A stretch of 64,000 nucleotides of DNA from Cercis canadensis (Eukaryota; Streptophyta; Magnoliopsida; Fabales; Fabaceae), in assembly GCA_003255065.1 (NCBI GenBank), contig QAOA01001820.1, positions 1-64,000 on the forward strand, written 5' to 3'. A model generated the notes under the pieces. That model was not told where the DNA came from. It made no database searches and saw only the letters and a program-made list of their open reading frames with translations. Of this stretch, positions 1-10,803 are shown one piece after another. How positions within the stretch are numbered: the stretch's first letter is position 1; each line of letters begins with the position of its first letter. Made by a program: the position numbers and the translations under genes.

Positions 1-232
1 GATTAGGAACTTTTCTAATGACTTTGCTAATTTGATTAAGACTGGAAAGAGAATTGAATTGGGGATCAAAGAAGAGAAGTTGCAAGTGGCTCATTCTAAG
101 GGAAATGACTGTAGCCAGAAGAAAGGAAGTTTTCAAAAGAAAAATGAAGGTGAGGAGAATTGGATCCAGGCACCAGGGCCATTACCATATCTCCACCCAC
201 GAGGTCCATATTACTCTCCAATGCCTACTTAC
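1..232 (+). pseudogene. gag fragment of element E (left part)
   Basis: An open frame reads a hydrophilic Lys/Glu-rich segment containing FANLIKTGKRIELGIKEEK, a wording typical of Tat-lineage plant gag proteins, followed by a Pro/Tyr-rich segment ending SPMPTY. The frame is interrupted at 232 by the 5' LTR of element A. The reading frame continues on the far side of the insertion at 21,984, which supports one ancestral gag gene. The true start is outside the window. Confidence 0.7.
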
Positions 233-1653
233 TGATAATCACACTTTATATGCAGTAATTATCTCTCATATTTAGTCTTTTAAACCTTTTTTAAGCTGAA
301 TTGAGTGGGCTTGGGCCATATTTCATGAGTTTGGATCCAATTGGGCCTAAATGTATTTTTCAGCAATACTAGGCATTTTATGCACTCTCTATTTTTTAGT
401 AATAACTTGAGTTCTAGACATCTAATAATTTTGAATTTTACCTTCTAGAAAAGCTAAGAGAAAGCTCTACAACTTTGATTCAAAGCCCCAAGTCTAATTC
501 GGATGTCTAGCTGGTCATATGCAGCCTAGAAGCCAGAGAAGAGATGCTGTCGCAAGATCCTGACCCACATGCAGTGTTTGAACCATAACTTGAGCTGTAG
601 GTATCGTATGGACTTGAAACTGGTCCCATTGGAAAGCTAAGATGCAGAGCTTCAATTATTATAAAGACTGGTCACAAAATTGTATAGTTTAGATAGTCTT
701 ATTTCCTGCCGAAGTTGGCTGATGGTTCCAGAGACCTGTTGACACTTAAATGGGCTTAACTTCCTCAATTCAAGTCCAATTGAGCTCAAACCACAGCCCA
801 ATGAAAGCTAAGGCCCATGGAAATAAGTGTGACCTAAAGGAAGTTTAGGTGTGCATGTATTTTTGGAGGTTTATATGCTCAAAAAGAGGCAGCCAAAATT
901 TATAAGGATATTTTAGAAGATATTTTGTAGATAACTTGTTCTTGTTTTCTTAGTCTCTAAGTTTTCTCTCTAGATATTTTTTGTAAACTTGGTTTCTCTT
1001 GTTGATGAAGGGCTGAATACTCAAATCAATCTAGGTTTTGGCTGTTATGATTATTAATTCTGAGATTATGCTTTGATTGTTATTCATTTTGTGGTTAATC
1101 TACTTCTTTTTTTCCTCTGAAATATTCTGTTTGAATTGCTTAAATTCATATTTGAATTTTCATGTGTTAATTGCTTAATTGCATGTGATAAAAGAGAAAA
1201 TTAAAGGTTAATCAATGTTTCTAAGCTTTTGGATGGATTCTTTACCCTTGACTGGATTCTAGACTTCGGTAAAACTGGATTTGAATGAGTGCTTAAGTTG
1301 ATCCAAATTCTGGTTGCTTAACCAGTGGATATCCATAGAGTACTGAGAGGCTTCTTGATGTGTTCTAAGGTCAATAACTAGGTTAATAATTGAATGGATT
1401 CTTTGAAATCAATGATGAATTAAAATCAGCATCAGTTAGACTTGGATTGGTTGTTTTCCTTAAGGTTTACCACTTTTAATTAATTTCTGTTAATCATTTC
1501 AACAAAACAAACCTCCATGTTTCTATGTTTCTTAATCTCATTCATTACTTAGAGTAATCATTTGGTTCGACTTGGTGTTGCCTTATGCTACAAGTAGCTT
1601 TGGTAAACCGACTTTAAACTTTCACTAATTTGGAGAGCATCGGCAGCTCATCA
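233..1653 (+). repeat. 5' LTR of element A
   Basis: About 1,421 bp, beginning TGATAATCACAC and ending CAGCTCATCA. It matches the interrupted 3' LTR (7,776-8,280 plus 21,055-21,983) along its whole length with scattered substitutions and small indels, for example a short insertion near 21,610 in the 3' copy. A TTTATATGC stretch near 868 could be the TATA region of the U3 promoter, but this is weak. Confidence 0.9.
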
Positions 1654-1658
1654 AATTT

Positions 1659-1676
1659 TAGCGTCGTTGCTAGGGA
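1659..1676 (+). other. Decayed primer-binding site of element A (tRNA-Asp type)
   Basis: Five bases after the LTR end the sequence reads TAGCGTCGTTGCTAGGGA. The usual plant tRNA-Asp primer site is TGGCGCCGTTGCCGGGGA. The four differences are all C-to-T or G-to-A, as expected from deamination of methylated cytosine. The tRNA sequence is from general knowledge, not a search. Confidence 0.65.
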
Positions 1677-2324
1677 TTATTCTAGTTTTGAATCAATATT
1701 ATTAGTAGTGAAACTGAGTTTTAACTTCTCCCTGATTCACGATGCTTGTGTGTTTGTGTTCTTTTTACGGTTTAGGCCACTTTTCCATTACTTTTTGGCC
1801 AATTTTCTCTTTTGTGTGAGACCTGTGGCCATTGTTTTTCTTGCTTTGTGGTTTTCTTAGATGTTTTAGGTTGTTACTGTGTGAATTCTAGTGATTTAGA
1901 TCATTTCTCCCTTGTTTTCCCTTTATTTTGGCTTGAATTAGTGATTTCTGAGTGTACTGTTCCGTCCAAATTTTGTGCTTCGATTGACCTGAAACTTGAT
2001 CAGTTGAAGGAAAACGAGCCAACATTTTTGTGCTTCACTATGAGGTCTTCGTTTTTAAGCCAAATTCCACTATTTTGACCATTTTTCCATTTTTTTAAAG
2101 ATTTTTTATTTGATTTTTGAGTTCCATTTTCATCCACCTTTCATTCTGTGATGCTCTAAAAAAATTTTAAAATGTTTAGATACATTTTTTAGTATTATTT
2201 TGGTGTATTTTCACATTTGTTTTATGCTTTTGGTGTGTTTCTGTTTTAGTCAAATTCTGTCATTTTTGTGTGTTTTTGTGTATTTTGGTGTGTTTAGGCA
2301 TTCAACCACTGATATGCATCGTAT
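1677..2324 (+). other. Untranslated leader of element A
   Basis: About 650 bp of T-rich DNA between primer site and gag, without a convincing coding frame. The two short open frames here (about 76 and 88 codons) overlap each other and have hydrophobic, low-complexity translations. They are judged to be chance. Confidence 0.5.
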
Positions 2325-3581
2325 ATGACTAGGTCTTCTCCTTTTGAATTACTTGAAGTTGACCTTGAAATAGAGAGAACCTTACATACACTTGCTAGAG
2401 CACATAGAGCAGCTGATAATATAGAACCGACCATGGCTGAAAATAGACCTCCTGTTGTTATTCCTGTTGTTGATCCTGTTGATAATGCTAATAGAGCTGA
2501 TAATGCTAACAGGGCTAGAAATAATAATAATATGCAAGCTAGAGATAAAACTCTTAAGGAATTGACTACCCCTGATGTTGCTTATCAACCTTTAGAGATC
2601 CAATATCCTGAACTTGATATTGCTTTTGAATTAAAATCTGGATTGATACACTTGTTGTCAAAGTTCCATGGCCTTGCAGGTGAAGATCCTCATAAACATC
2701 TAAAGGAATTCCATGTGGTTTGTTCCACAATGAGGCCACAAGGAATCTCTGAAGAGCATATCAAGTTGAGAGCATTCCCTTTCTCCCTTGTTGATGCAAC
2801 TAAGGATTGGCTCTTTTACTTGTCACAAGGTTCAGTGAGAAATTGGAGTGACATGAAGAAACTATTTTTGGCGAAGTTCTTCTCTGCATCAAGGATTGCC
2901 GCAATTCGAAAAGACATTTGTGGCATAAGACAACTGCCAAGGGAGACATTACATGAGTATTGGGAAAGATTCACCAAGTTGTGCTCAAGCTGTCTTCACT
3001 ATCAAATAAGTGATCAGCTTTTGATACAATACTTCTATGAGGGCTTGTCACCTCCGGACAGGAGTAACATTGATTCTGCTAGTGGAGGAGCATTAGTAGA
3101 TAAAACACCAGCTGCTGCCAGAGCTTTGATTTCCAATATGGCTGAAAATTTCCAGGAGTTTTGTGTTAGGATGATTCCTTCCACTAAGGGAGTCAATGAA
3201 GTTGTCGTATCACTTGCTGACCAACAAAGAATGGAGCACATACTTGATGAATTGACCTCCTTGGTAAGGCAGTTGGCAGTGGGACAACAACTACCTACAC
3301 CTCCACCTGCAAGCTTGTGTGGCATTTGCTCTTGTCCATCTCATCCCACAGATGCATGCTCTACACTTCAAGATAGTGATTCTGGATTTCAAGATTCCTC
3401 TGTAGCTGCAGCAGGTATTTTTTCTGGTAGACCCCAATACCAACCACAGCAGCAGCCTAGATATAATCCATACTCCAACACTTATAACTCTGGCTGGAGA
3501 GATCATCCAAATTTCAGATATGATAATGCTGTAGCACCACAACAACAGCCATCCCAACAACAACAACTAGCAATAGTATAG
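2325..3581 (+). pseudogene. gag protein of element A
   Basis: A 418-codon frame. After an Asn/Ala-rich N-terminus, residues about 100-300 form the plant retrotransposon gag domain, with FHGLAGEDPHKHLKEF, a following WLFYLSQGSV motif and YWERFTKLC. A zinc knuckle follows near residue 333 (CGICSCPSHPTDAC, CX2CX4HX4C). The tail is Gln-rich. The wording is of the Athila type. The frame stops at 3,579 in the Gln-rich region, whereas related polyproteins continue; coding sense resumes downstream in another frame, so a frameshift near 3,560 is likely. Gag would form the cytoplasmic particle that packages element RNA. Confidence 0.85.
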
Positions 3582-4289
3582 GCAACCATTTCAGCAATAG
3601 AACCAATTTCAACCAGCTAGGCAGAGCCAGTTTCAACCAACTAGGCCACCCGTCCAGCAGCAACCTATGCAACAAGCTAGCCCATCAACATCCAAACCTG
3701 ATCCTTCATTAAAGGATTTGGTGCAACAAATAGCCACTAGCAACATTCGATTTCAACAGAGGACAGAGGCCACAATTCACAATTTAGAGACTCAGATTGG
3801 TCAATTGGCATCCTTATTGGATACCCTGTAGTCCTAAGGTTCTGGGCACCTTCATTCTCAGATAATTCCCAATCCAAATGGGAAGAATGTGAATGCAATC
3901 ACTCTTAGGAGTGACAAGTCAATTTCAAACCCTGCACCTGCAGTTCAAAGTAAACCGAGTGTGCCAGTTAAACCTATTGTTGACCTTAACAGTTCCAGCC
4001 AAAGCACTAGTAGTTCTACTCCAAAGATGCCACAGTAGAAGCCTACGTATTTTGTGCCTCTTCCTTTTCCACAGAGAGCCACTCAGTCCAAGAAAACAGA
4101 TGAGACTGAGAAGGATAGAGAGCTTCTTGAGACTTTCAAGAAAGTGGAAGTCAATATTCTATTGCTGGATGCAATTAAGCAAATTCCTAAATATGCCAAA
4201 TTTCTAAAGGAATTATACATCCAAAGGAGGAGGCTGAAGGGCAATGAGAGAATTAGCATGAGTCAGAATGTTTCAGCCCTTATCAACCT
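3582..4289 (+). pseudogene. Gag-protease linker of element A, broken
   Basis: Frame-shifted continuation of gag. It reads a Gln/Pro-rich segment, then LKDLVQQIATSN, ATIHNLETQIGQLAS and NAITLRSDKS, which are standard Athila gag-protease linker motifs. Next comes KYAKFLKELYIQRRRLKGNE, which leads into the protease. Several stops interrupt it (near 3,830 and 4,036), and a further frame change occurs near 4,285. Not functional. Confidence 0.7.
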
Positions 4290-5252
4290 ATGACCCACAA
4301 ATGCAAGGATTCAGGAACTTTCACAATTCCATGTGTTATAAGCAATTCCAAGTTTGAGCATGCCATGCTAGACCTCGGTGCTTCCATTAATGTGATGTCT
4401 ATATCTGTGTTTAGTTCTATTGGATTTGGACCCTTGAGAGCTATTGGTGTTGTTATTCAATTGGCCAATAAGAGTAGTGCGTATCCAGCTGAATTAATTG
4501 AAGATGTATTAGTCAGGGTTGATGAGTTGATCTTCTCTACAGATTTCTACATTCTGGAGATGGAGAGACAGTTACAATCCAGCAAGGTTCCACTCATTCT
4601 AGGGAGACCATTCCTCAAGATCGCACGGACCAAAATCGATGTGTATGTGAAAACTCTATCCATAGAGTTTGGAGACTTTGTTGTACAGTTTAATATTTTT
4701 GAGCCTATGAAGTATCCCATGGATGAGCACTCTGTCTTTTACATTGATTTGATTGATGATCTAGTTGGAAATGAGTATGATAAGCTCTATGCTGATTTTC
4801 CTAATTTGGTTGGTGTTGATGACTCTGTTCGGTGCCACTCCTGTCCTGATTGTGATGGTGATATACCTTGTGCTGTGTGTGCTTAGATATCTGCCTTCTT
4901 GAGCAATACTGATTCTATGTGTTGCAATTGTGGTGATTCTGCTTGCCCTATTTGTTTTGAAATTGTGGCATTTTTAGAAAAAGATGACTCTATCACAGAG
5001 GCTGTGGTTGTTGATGATCCTGCAGAGTTAGTGGATGTGTATGAGGAGCTATGTTTTGATTTCCTTGACTTTATGGGTATAGAGGATTATGTCCAGTATG
5101 ATTCACATGTTGTTTGTGATGGTGATATGAGATGTGCTGTCTGTGCTGAAATTTCTACATTCTTGAGCGATGGCAATCCTGGTGAATCTGGTTCTGGTTC
5201 TGATTCTGCGGCTTTTGAAGATGACTCTACGGGGCAACCCAAGACTTCGTGA
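4290..5252 (+). pseudogene. Aspartic protease of element A with cysteine-rich extension
   Basis: Retropepsin-like domain in the first 160 codons: the active-site triad lies in MLDLGASINVM, followed by LANKSSAYPAELIEDVLVRV and PLILGRPFLKIARTKID. The frame then continues into an unusual acidic, cysteine-rich tail with HSCPDC, CAVCA, CCNCGDSACPIC and a second CAVCA block. An in-frame TAG at 4,884-4,886 (probably a mutated Glu codon of CAVCAEIS) splits the frame, and the second part runs to 5,252. The tail was not recognised as a known domain. Confidence 0.75.
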
Positions 5253-5496
5253 GAGTGGTCTTTGACCCCGGTATCTAGCTGTGTTTGTTGCAAATAAAAA
5301 GAAGATGATACCTTGAGCTTCAGGGGAGTACATTTTCTGATTATATTGCTATAATTGTATTTTATTTTCTATTCTGTTTTACTTTAGTCTGTTTCTTTTT
5401 TGGTTTTTGCTTTGAATTTTCTGTTTTCTAGTCTTGTTTTTAATTCTATTTTTGTTTTTGTTACTGTTTTCTGTTGTTCATTTTATTTTCAATTTT
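5253..5496 (+). other. Non-coding junction inside element A
   Basis: T-rich filler between the protease extension and the RT remnant. It has repeated TTTTCTGTTTTCT wording like the element's 3' region and no recognisable protein. It stands where the fingers and palm of the reverse transcriptase should be encoded, so it marks a deletion or replacement. Confidence 0.5.
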
Positions 5497-5765
5497 CTAT
5501 TATTGATGTCATTACTGCTTTATCTTACCCCACATGCGTGTGGGAAGTTCGGTCATTTCTTGGACGTGCAGGTTTTTACCGGCGCTTTATCAGAGACTTC
5601 AACAAGATAGTCATCCCGTTGTCTAGCCTCCTACAGAAAGATGTGGAGTTTCTGGTTGATCAGAAGTGCAAGGAAGCTTTCAACCGCCTCAAGTCATTCT
5701 ATGAGGGAGCTAAAAAGGATATAGTGGAGGAGGTCCACTTGCACGATGCAATCTACCTCCCCTGA
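5497..5765 (+). pseudogene. Fused remnant of RT end and integrase tail, element A
   Basis: The frame reads SYPTCVWEVRSFLGRAGFY and RRFIRDFNK, the conserved segment at the end of the Ty3 reverse-transcriptase domain. Directly after AFNRLK it changes to FYEGAKKDIVEEVHLHD, which resembles the extreme C-terminal tail that follows RLK in plant Athila integrases. RNase H and nearly all of integrase are therefore missing, with the join at the shared tripeptide RLK (about 5,685-5,693). Confidence 0.7.
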
Positions 5766-5844
5766 TAAAGATGTTTCTTCTCTCTCTTTTATTTTACTTG
5801 TCCTTATGTGATTGATATTAATTGAGAACTGTTTTGAAGCTTTT

Positions 5845-5881
5845 ACATTGAGGGCAATGCAAAATTTAAGTGTAGGGAAGG
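5845..5881 (+). promoter_or_regulatory. Hairpin and purine tract, Athila type, element A
   Basis: CATTG-AGGG-CAATG forms a 5-bp stem with a four-base loop. Seven bases later comes TTTAAGTGTAGGGAAGG, an internal polypurine-like tract. The same arrangement occurs twice in element B. It may be a plus-strand priming or RNA-level signal; its function is not established here. Confidence 0.5.
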
Positions 5882-7179
5882 TTTACATTCTGTTTTTTTG
5901 TGTGTTTTTAATTATGTTTTCTGTTTAATTTACTGTTTATTGGTTTTATTTATTTTGCTATTTTCTATTTAGTGTTCTTGCTATTTTTTCTGTTTTCTGT
6001 CAATTTTTTGTTTTTATTTTAATTTTCTGTTCACTTTACTGTTTTCTGCTTTTATTGCCTTCCAATGATGTTTTAGAATTCGTGAAGTTGTAAGTTAAAA
6101 CAATTGCGATTCAAAGTTCATAACATGATTGAATAATTTGTTTTTCATCCTTAATTTCACATGCTTGGTTTTAGATGTTGGATTAGTGATTAAAGTTTGA
6201 TAAATGCATGCCTCGTGAGATTTTGAGCCTTTTAATGGATGGATTTAGCATTTGTGTCATTCTTTTCTTTTTAGTGTGATTTTCACTCATGAATTTTGAT
6301 CACTCTAGAACTTGCTTTGATTCTTTTTAAAGCTGCATTTTCATTTACATACATGAACATGATTGAGGCATTCTTTCTTGATTTAGCTCTTTTGCCAAAT
6401 AGCCAACCTTGTATTATTTTCCTTTGATTACCCCCTTGAGTCTATTTGTCTATCTTTGGTCTTAGCTCATTATGTGCCTATGTGAAGAATCATGTTGTTA
6501 CCTTACCTTAGGGAATGGGAGAACATTGGTTCATTATCTTGGAGGAACTCTTATGCTTGTGGATAATTAATAATGCAAGTGTAGAGGTAGTAAAAATTAT
6601 TGTGCAATGTGCAAAGTGAGATGTGAAAGAAATAAAGAAAAAAAAAATCAATTGGTTCATTAAAAAGAAAAGAAATCAGAATTGTGAAAAAGGAAAGAAA
6701 AAGGAAAAGGAAGGAATATGTGAAAAGAAAATAGAGTATGCTTTACATGTTTGAAAATTGGAAAAAAGTTTCATGCTTGTTAATTAAATTCCTCTCCAGT
6801 GCTCTTTTATTCTCTTAGGGTACTTAGCTTGTCATATCCATATTATTCCTACCTTTTACTTTGGCCCTATTACAACCTTGAATAAAGTCCTCTTGATTTG
6901 TGTGTGCATTTGTTTGAGTAGTGAAAAAGTAGAAGATAAGCAAACCTATGATAGTGCATTTCTTCATGAGTTTCATTGAGTGAAATACTTATATTCTAAA
7001 CACTTGAGAGATTAAGAGTATATTTTGTGAGAATCTATCATTCTTGACTCATGTTTTTCAATTGAAGTTACCTTAATTGTTGATTTTGGATGTGAAAAAA
7101 AATTTATTTCATTAATGTTGTGACTTCCTTGAATTTTTAAGTACTCTTCTTGTTTTTGAACTTATGCAATTCTTGAATA

Positions 7180-7180
7180 N
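7180..7180. other. Assembly join (single N) with 495-bp flanking duplication
   Basis: A single N separates 6,684-7,179 from 7,181-7,675. The two stretches are near-identical in the same orientation, differing by a handful of substitutions and one or two indels. This is best explained as two overlapping contig ends, possibly two haplotypes, placed side by side without merging. Confidence 0.85.
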
Positions 7181-7775
7181 GTGAAAAAGAAAAGAAAAAG
7201 GAAAAGGAAGGAATATGTGAAAAGAAAATAGAGTATGCTTTACATGTTTGGAAATTGGAAAAAGTTTCATGCTTGTTAATTAAATTCCTCTCCAGTGCTC
7301 TTTTATTCTCTTAGGGTACTTAGCTTGTCATATCCATATTTTTCCTACCTTTTACTTTGGCCCTATTACAACCTTGAATAAAGTCCTCTTGATTTGTGTG
7401 TGCATTTGTTTGAGTAGTGGAAAAGTAGAAGATAAGCAAACCTATGGTAGTGCATTTCTTCATGAGTTTCATTGAGTTAAATACTTATATTCTAAACACT
7501 TGAGAGATTAAGAGTATATTTTGTGAGAATCTATCATTCTTGACTCATGTTTTTCAATTGAAGTTACCTTAATTGTTGATTTTGGATGTGAAAAAAAATT
7601 TATTTCATTAATGCTGTGACTTCCTTGAATTTTTAAGTACTCTTCTTGTTTTTGAACTTATGCAATTCTTGAATATCATTGGGAATTTTTGAGTTAGTTT
7701 GTTTATTTTTCCTCGTTTCTTAGTTTTGGAATTCTACTTTACCCGAGACGTGCAAAAGCTAAGTGTGAGAGAATT

Positions 7776-8280
7776 TGATAATCACACTTTATATGCAGTA
7801 ATTATCCTTCATATTTAGTCTTTTAAACCTCTTTTAAGCTAAATTGAGTGGGCTTGGGCCACATTTCATGAGTTTGGATCCAATTGGGCCTAAATGTATT
7901 TTTCAGCAATATTGGGCATTTTATGCACTCTCTGTTTTACAGGAATAACTTGAGTTCTAGACATCTAATAATTTTGAATCATACCTTGTAGGAAAGCTAA
8001 GAGAAATCTCTACAACTTTGATTCAGAGCCCCAAGTCTAATTCGGATGCCTAGCTGGTCATATGTAGCCTGGAAGCCAGAGAAGAGATGCTGTCGCAGGA
8101 TCCTGACCCGCATGCAGTGTTTGGACCATAACTTGAGTTGTAGGTGTCGTATGGACTTGAAACTGGTCCCATTGGAAAGCTAAGACGTAGAGCTTCAATT
8201 TTTATGTAGACCAATTACCAAATTGTATAGTTTAGATGGTCTTATTGCCTGTCAAATTTGGCTGATGGTTCCAGAGACCT
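7776..8280 (+). repeat. 3' LTR of element A, first part
   Basis: Begins TGATAATCACAC as in the 5' LTR and runs to CCAGAGACCT, where element B is inserted. The LTR resumes at 21,055 with TGTTGACACTTAAATGGG, matching position 738 onward of the 5' LTR. Confidence 0.9.
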
Positions 8281-9760
8281 TGATGTTTACTTTTATAAAC
8301 TTGTATTCAATTGAAATGATGCTATAAACATTCTAGGCAAGTATACCTATCGTTTTGTAGGATAGCTTGATTGAGTACGAATGTCGATCCCACGAGGAAC
8401 TATAGCTATTAGTAGTAATCCCTTTTCTATTATCTAACCTTAGAATTATGGTTTAATAAGAGAAATCGATTAATCTAAATTAAATGAATGAATCAGGAAA
8501 GATGATAACAAAGAATTTGATAGATTTATCGAATGAGTAGGATGAGTCAAAATAAGAATCTTCCTATGACATACCTTGCATTCTCATATTTAACTCAATG
8601 ATCGAAACTTCTCTACTTGGACTGATGAGAATTCCAGAATTATGTCTCAATCTTTCTCAAGTAATAAGACATCTATTGCTAGGTTGATTGACTAAAATCT
8701 CTTCACAATCAAAACCCCCAAGAATGCATTAATTCGTGTTCTATGAATTCCCTTAGTACATTGGCTTAAATCAGAAGATTCATGTGAATCCTATCTCTAG
8801 TGATTCCAAGCAAACCCCACTGTCTACAAATGATCTAAATCAATTTATAATTTCTCAATACATAAATTGAAATCTGGTATTAAATCAGCAGCATGCTTTG
8901 TCAACTTAACACAAATAACAATCATAGACAATTCCAAGAAATGAAGACATCTTCTCATCAATTCAAAAGGAGAATAGTACAATTGTATTTCTAGGGTTCA
9001 TCCTAACTAACTTTTACAAATCAGTTCACGATAAAATCTGAATCAACAAAATGCAGAGAAGACAAGATAGAATCAGGAAAACTCGTTCTCATGAAGTCCC
9101 TTCAAGTAGTTGATCTTCTATCTTGCTCTTCTCCAATCTTCCAAAATGCTCCTACTGCACCTGACCTCTGATGTCGCCCAAAATCTCTAAGTGTTCGACT
9201 ATCAAAAGATGTCTCCCCCTTTTCCTCAAATTCCAATAAATACTTCATCTAATTCTAGGGTTTCACCCTTCAGATGCTCGAAGACGACCACGACACGGCC
9301 ATGTTCACTTACAGTAGCTGGGCATGTCACTTAAATGCCTCGAAGGGACTTCAGACACGGCCGTGTTCACTTCTTCTTCAGCCTGTGTTCAAACCAACAT
9401 GGCCGTGTTTCTGTAGGGGAGGGGCGTGTTCCACTCAGGGAGATTCTCTGGAGGTATGACACGGGCGTGTTCATTACAAGGCTTGGCCGTGTTCCTTAGC
9501 AACTGGAGCAGGACTCTCTGGAGGTCAAACACGGCCATGGACACGTGCATGTCTAAGCCGTGTCCCCTAAATGGACTTCATGATCTGGTGGTTTTTACTC
9601 CAAAAACTCCCTAAAACTCTTCCTCTTGCTTGATCAGCCAGAGAAACACCTGAAAGACAAATAGTAGGGATAAGTACCATGTTTAAAGCAAATTGTGCTC
9701 GAATCTGAGTAGGAAACCATTGATAAACATGGAACTTAACAATAGAAAAAGCACATATCA
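8281..9760 (-). repeat. 3' LTR of element B (left copy)
   Basis: 1,480 bp, TGATGTTTAC to GCACATATCA on the plus strand. It matches 19,546-21,049 closely. A cluster of near-palindromic ACACGGCCGTGT-type words lies at 9,285-9,570. This copy is about 24 bp shorter than the other, mostly through loss of short stretches inside that cluster. Confidence 0.92.
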
Positions 9761-9799
9761 AATACCCCCACACTTAAGCTATTGCTTGTCCTCAAGCAA
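9761..9799 (-). promoter_or_regulatory. Polypurine tract and hairpin of element B
   Basis: On the minus strand a 7-bp perfect stem TTGCTTG-AGGA-CAAGCAA is followed by TTAAGTGTGGGGGTATT, which abuts the LTR. The G-rich tract is the expected plus-strand primer for reverse transcription. Confidence 0.75.
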
Positions 9800-10803
9800 T
9801 TCAAATCAGAACATGTCTCTTTACAAGCTCTATCCCTGGGAAAGCGGTTAAATTCAAAAAAGTAAATGCTATGTACTTTACCCTCAACAGCTGCATTACT
9901 CAGTCCCGATAAAGAGCTCATGAACCCAGTTAATTGAACTACATAATTGTCTTAGCGCACCCCTGTGTCTCAATAGAATCACCATGCTTCCTACTAAGTT
10001 TAATCATAGACAGAAAAATAAATACATAATGTCAAGAACTCAAGTACTACTATTTTTCTTTTCTTGCATAGTTAGGGGTTCTAGGATGTGGTGTCCGGTC
10101 ATTGCCTGCGACCCACATTCAACTAGTTATACTTTTATGGCATACTCATATCCTTCTCCAGTTTCAGGCACATAAGGTAGAGGAGCAGAGCCCCACTATG
10201 CTCAAAATAACTACTAAACTATCCCAAAATATCAATTTTTTTTTCAAGAAATGAATTGATGTAGGCACAGGGTATTATCCAAATCAGACACTCAGGGTTA
10301 ACTTCTACAAGGTTGTATTTCAAAATCCTAGGTCCACTGAACCTAGGTGGTGACCTCCTAATGCAACTAGCTAAAAGGCAAGATATTGAGCAAAAACAAT
10401 CAAACACATCACAAAAAAATAAAATTCCCCAGAAATATCACTTCAAGAGCACAATATCCTAATTAGAATTACTTCAGACATTTGCAACCTATTCAGTTCA
10501 TGCATCATGTGAAAACATTTCAAGTTTAAGTACAGATATATTCCCCCCCACACTTAAGAGCGACATTGCCCTCAATGTATGAATAGCAAAAGCAAGAGGA
10601 CAAATAATCCCTGAATGAAGGTGTTCTTGATGATCTGAGCAGGTGCCGGTGACATCCCAGTGAAGCAGAATGTGATGCTGCAAAAAAAATTGAGTCGACT
10701 AGAACAAGAGTGAAGAGGTTAAGAATTAAGAAAAATTACTAAAATACTAAAGTATTACAGTTAAGTCAAAAAGAAAGGTCAAACAGAAATTCATAAAAAT
10801 AAA
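9800..10803 (-). other. 3' untranslated region of element B
   Basis: No coding sense on either strand. At 10,542-10,578 there is a second copy of the hairpin/purine arrangement: ACATTG-AGGG-CAATGT followed by TTAAGTGTGGGGGGGAA on the minus strand. The nearby short open frames are low-complexity or lack family resemblance. Confidence 0.6.

Larger units (their letters stand above)
5766..7775 (+). other. 3' untranslated region of element A
   Basis: Two kb of T-rich DNA without coding sense, containing many CTGTTTTCTGTTT variants, an A/G-rich stretch (6,600-6,740) and a hairpin plus purine tract at 5,845-5,881. The stretch 6,684-7,675 contains an assembly join at 7,180, and its two halves are near duplicates. 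The polypurine tract next to the 3' LTR reads AAGTGTGAGAGAATT. Confidence 0.6.

Noticed and set aside
6684..7675. A genuine 495-bp tandem duplication in element A
   Set aside because: An N sits exactly between the copies, as in other assembly overlaps of this window.
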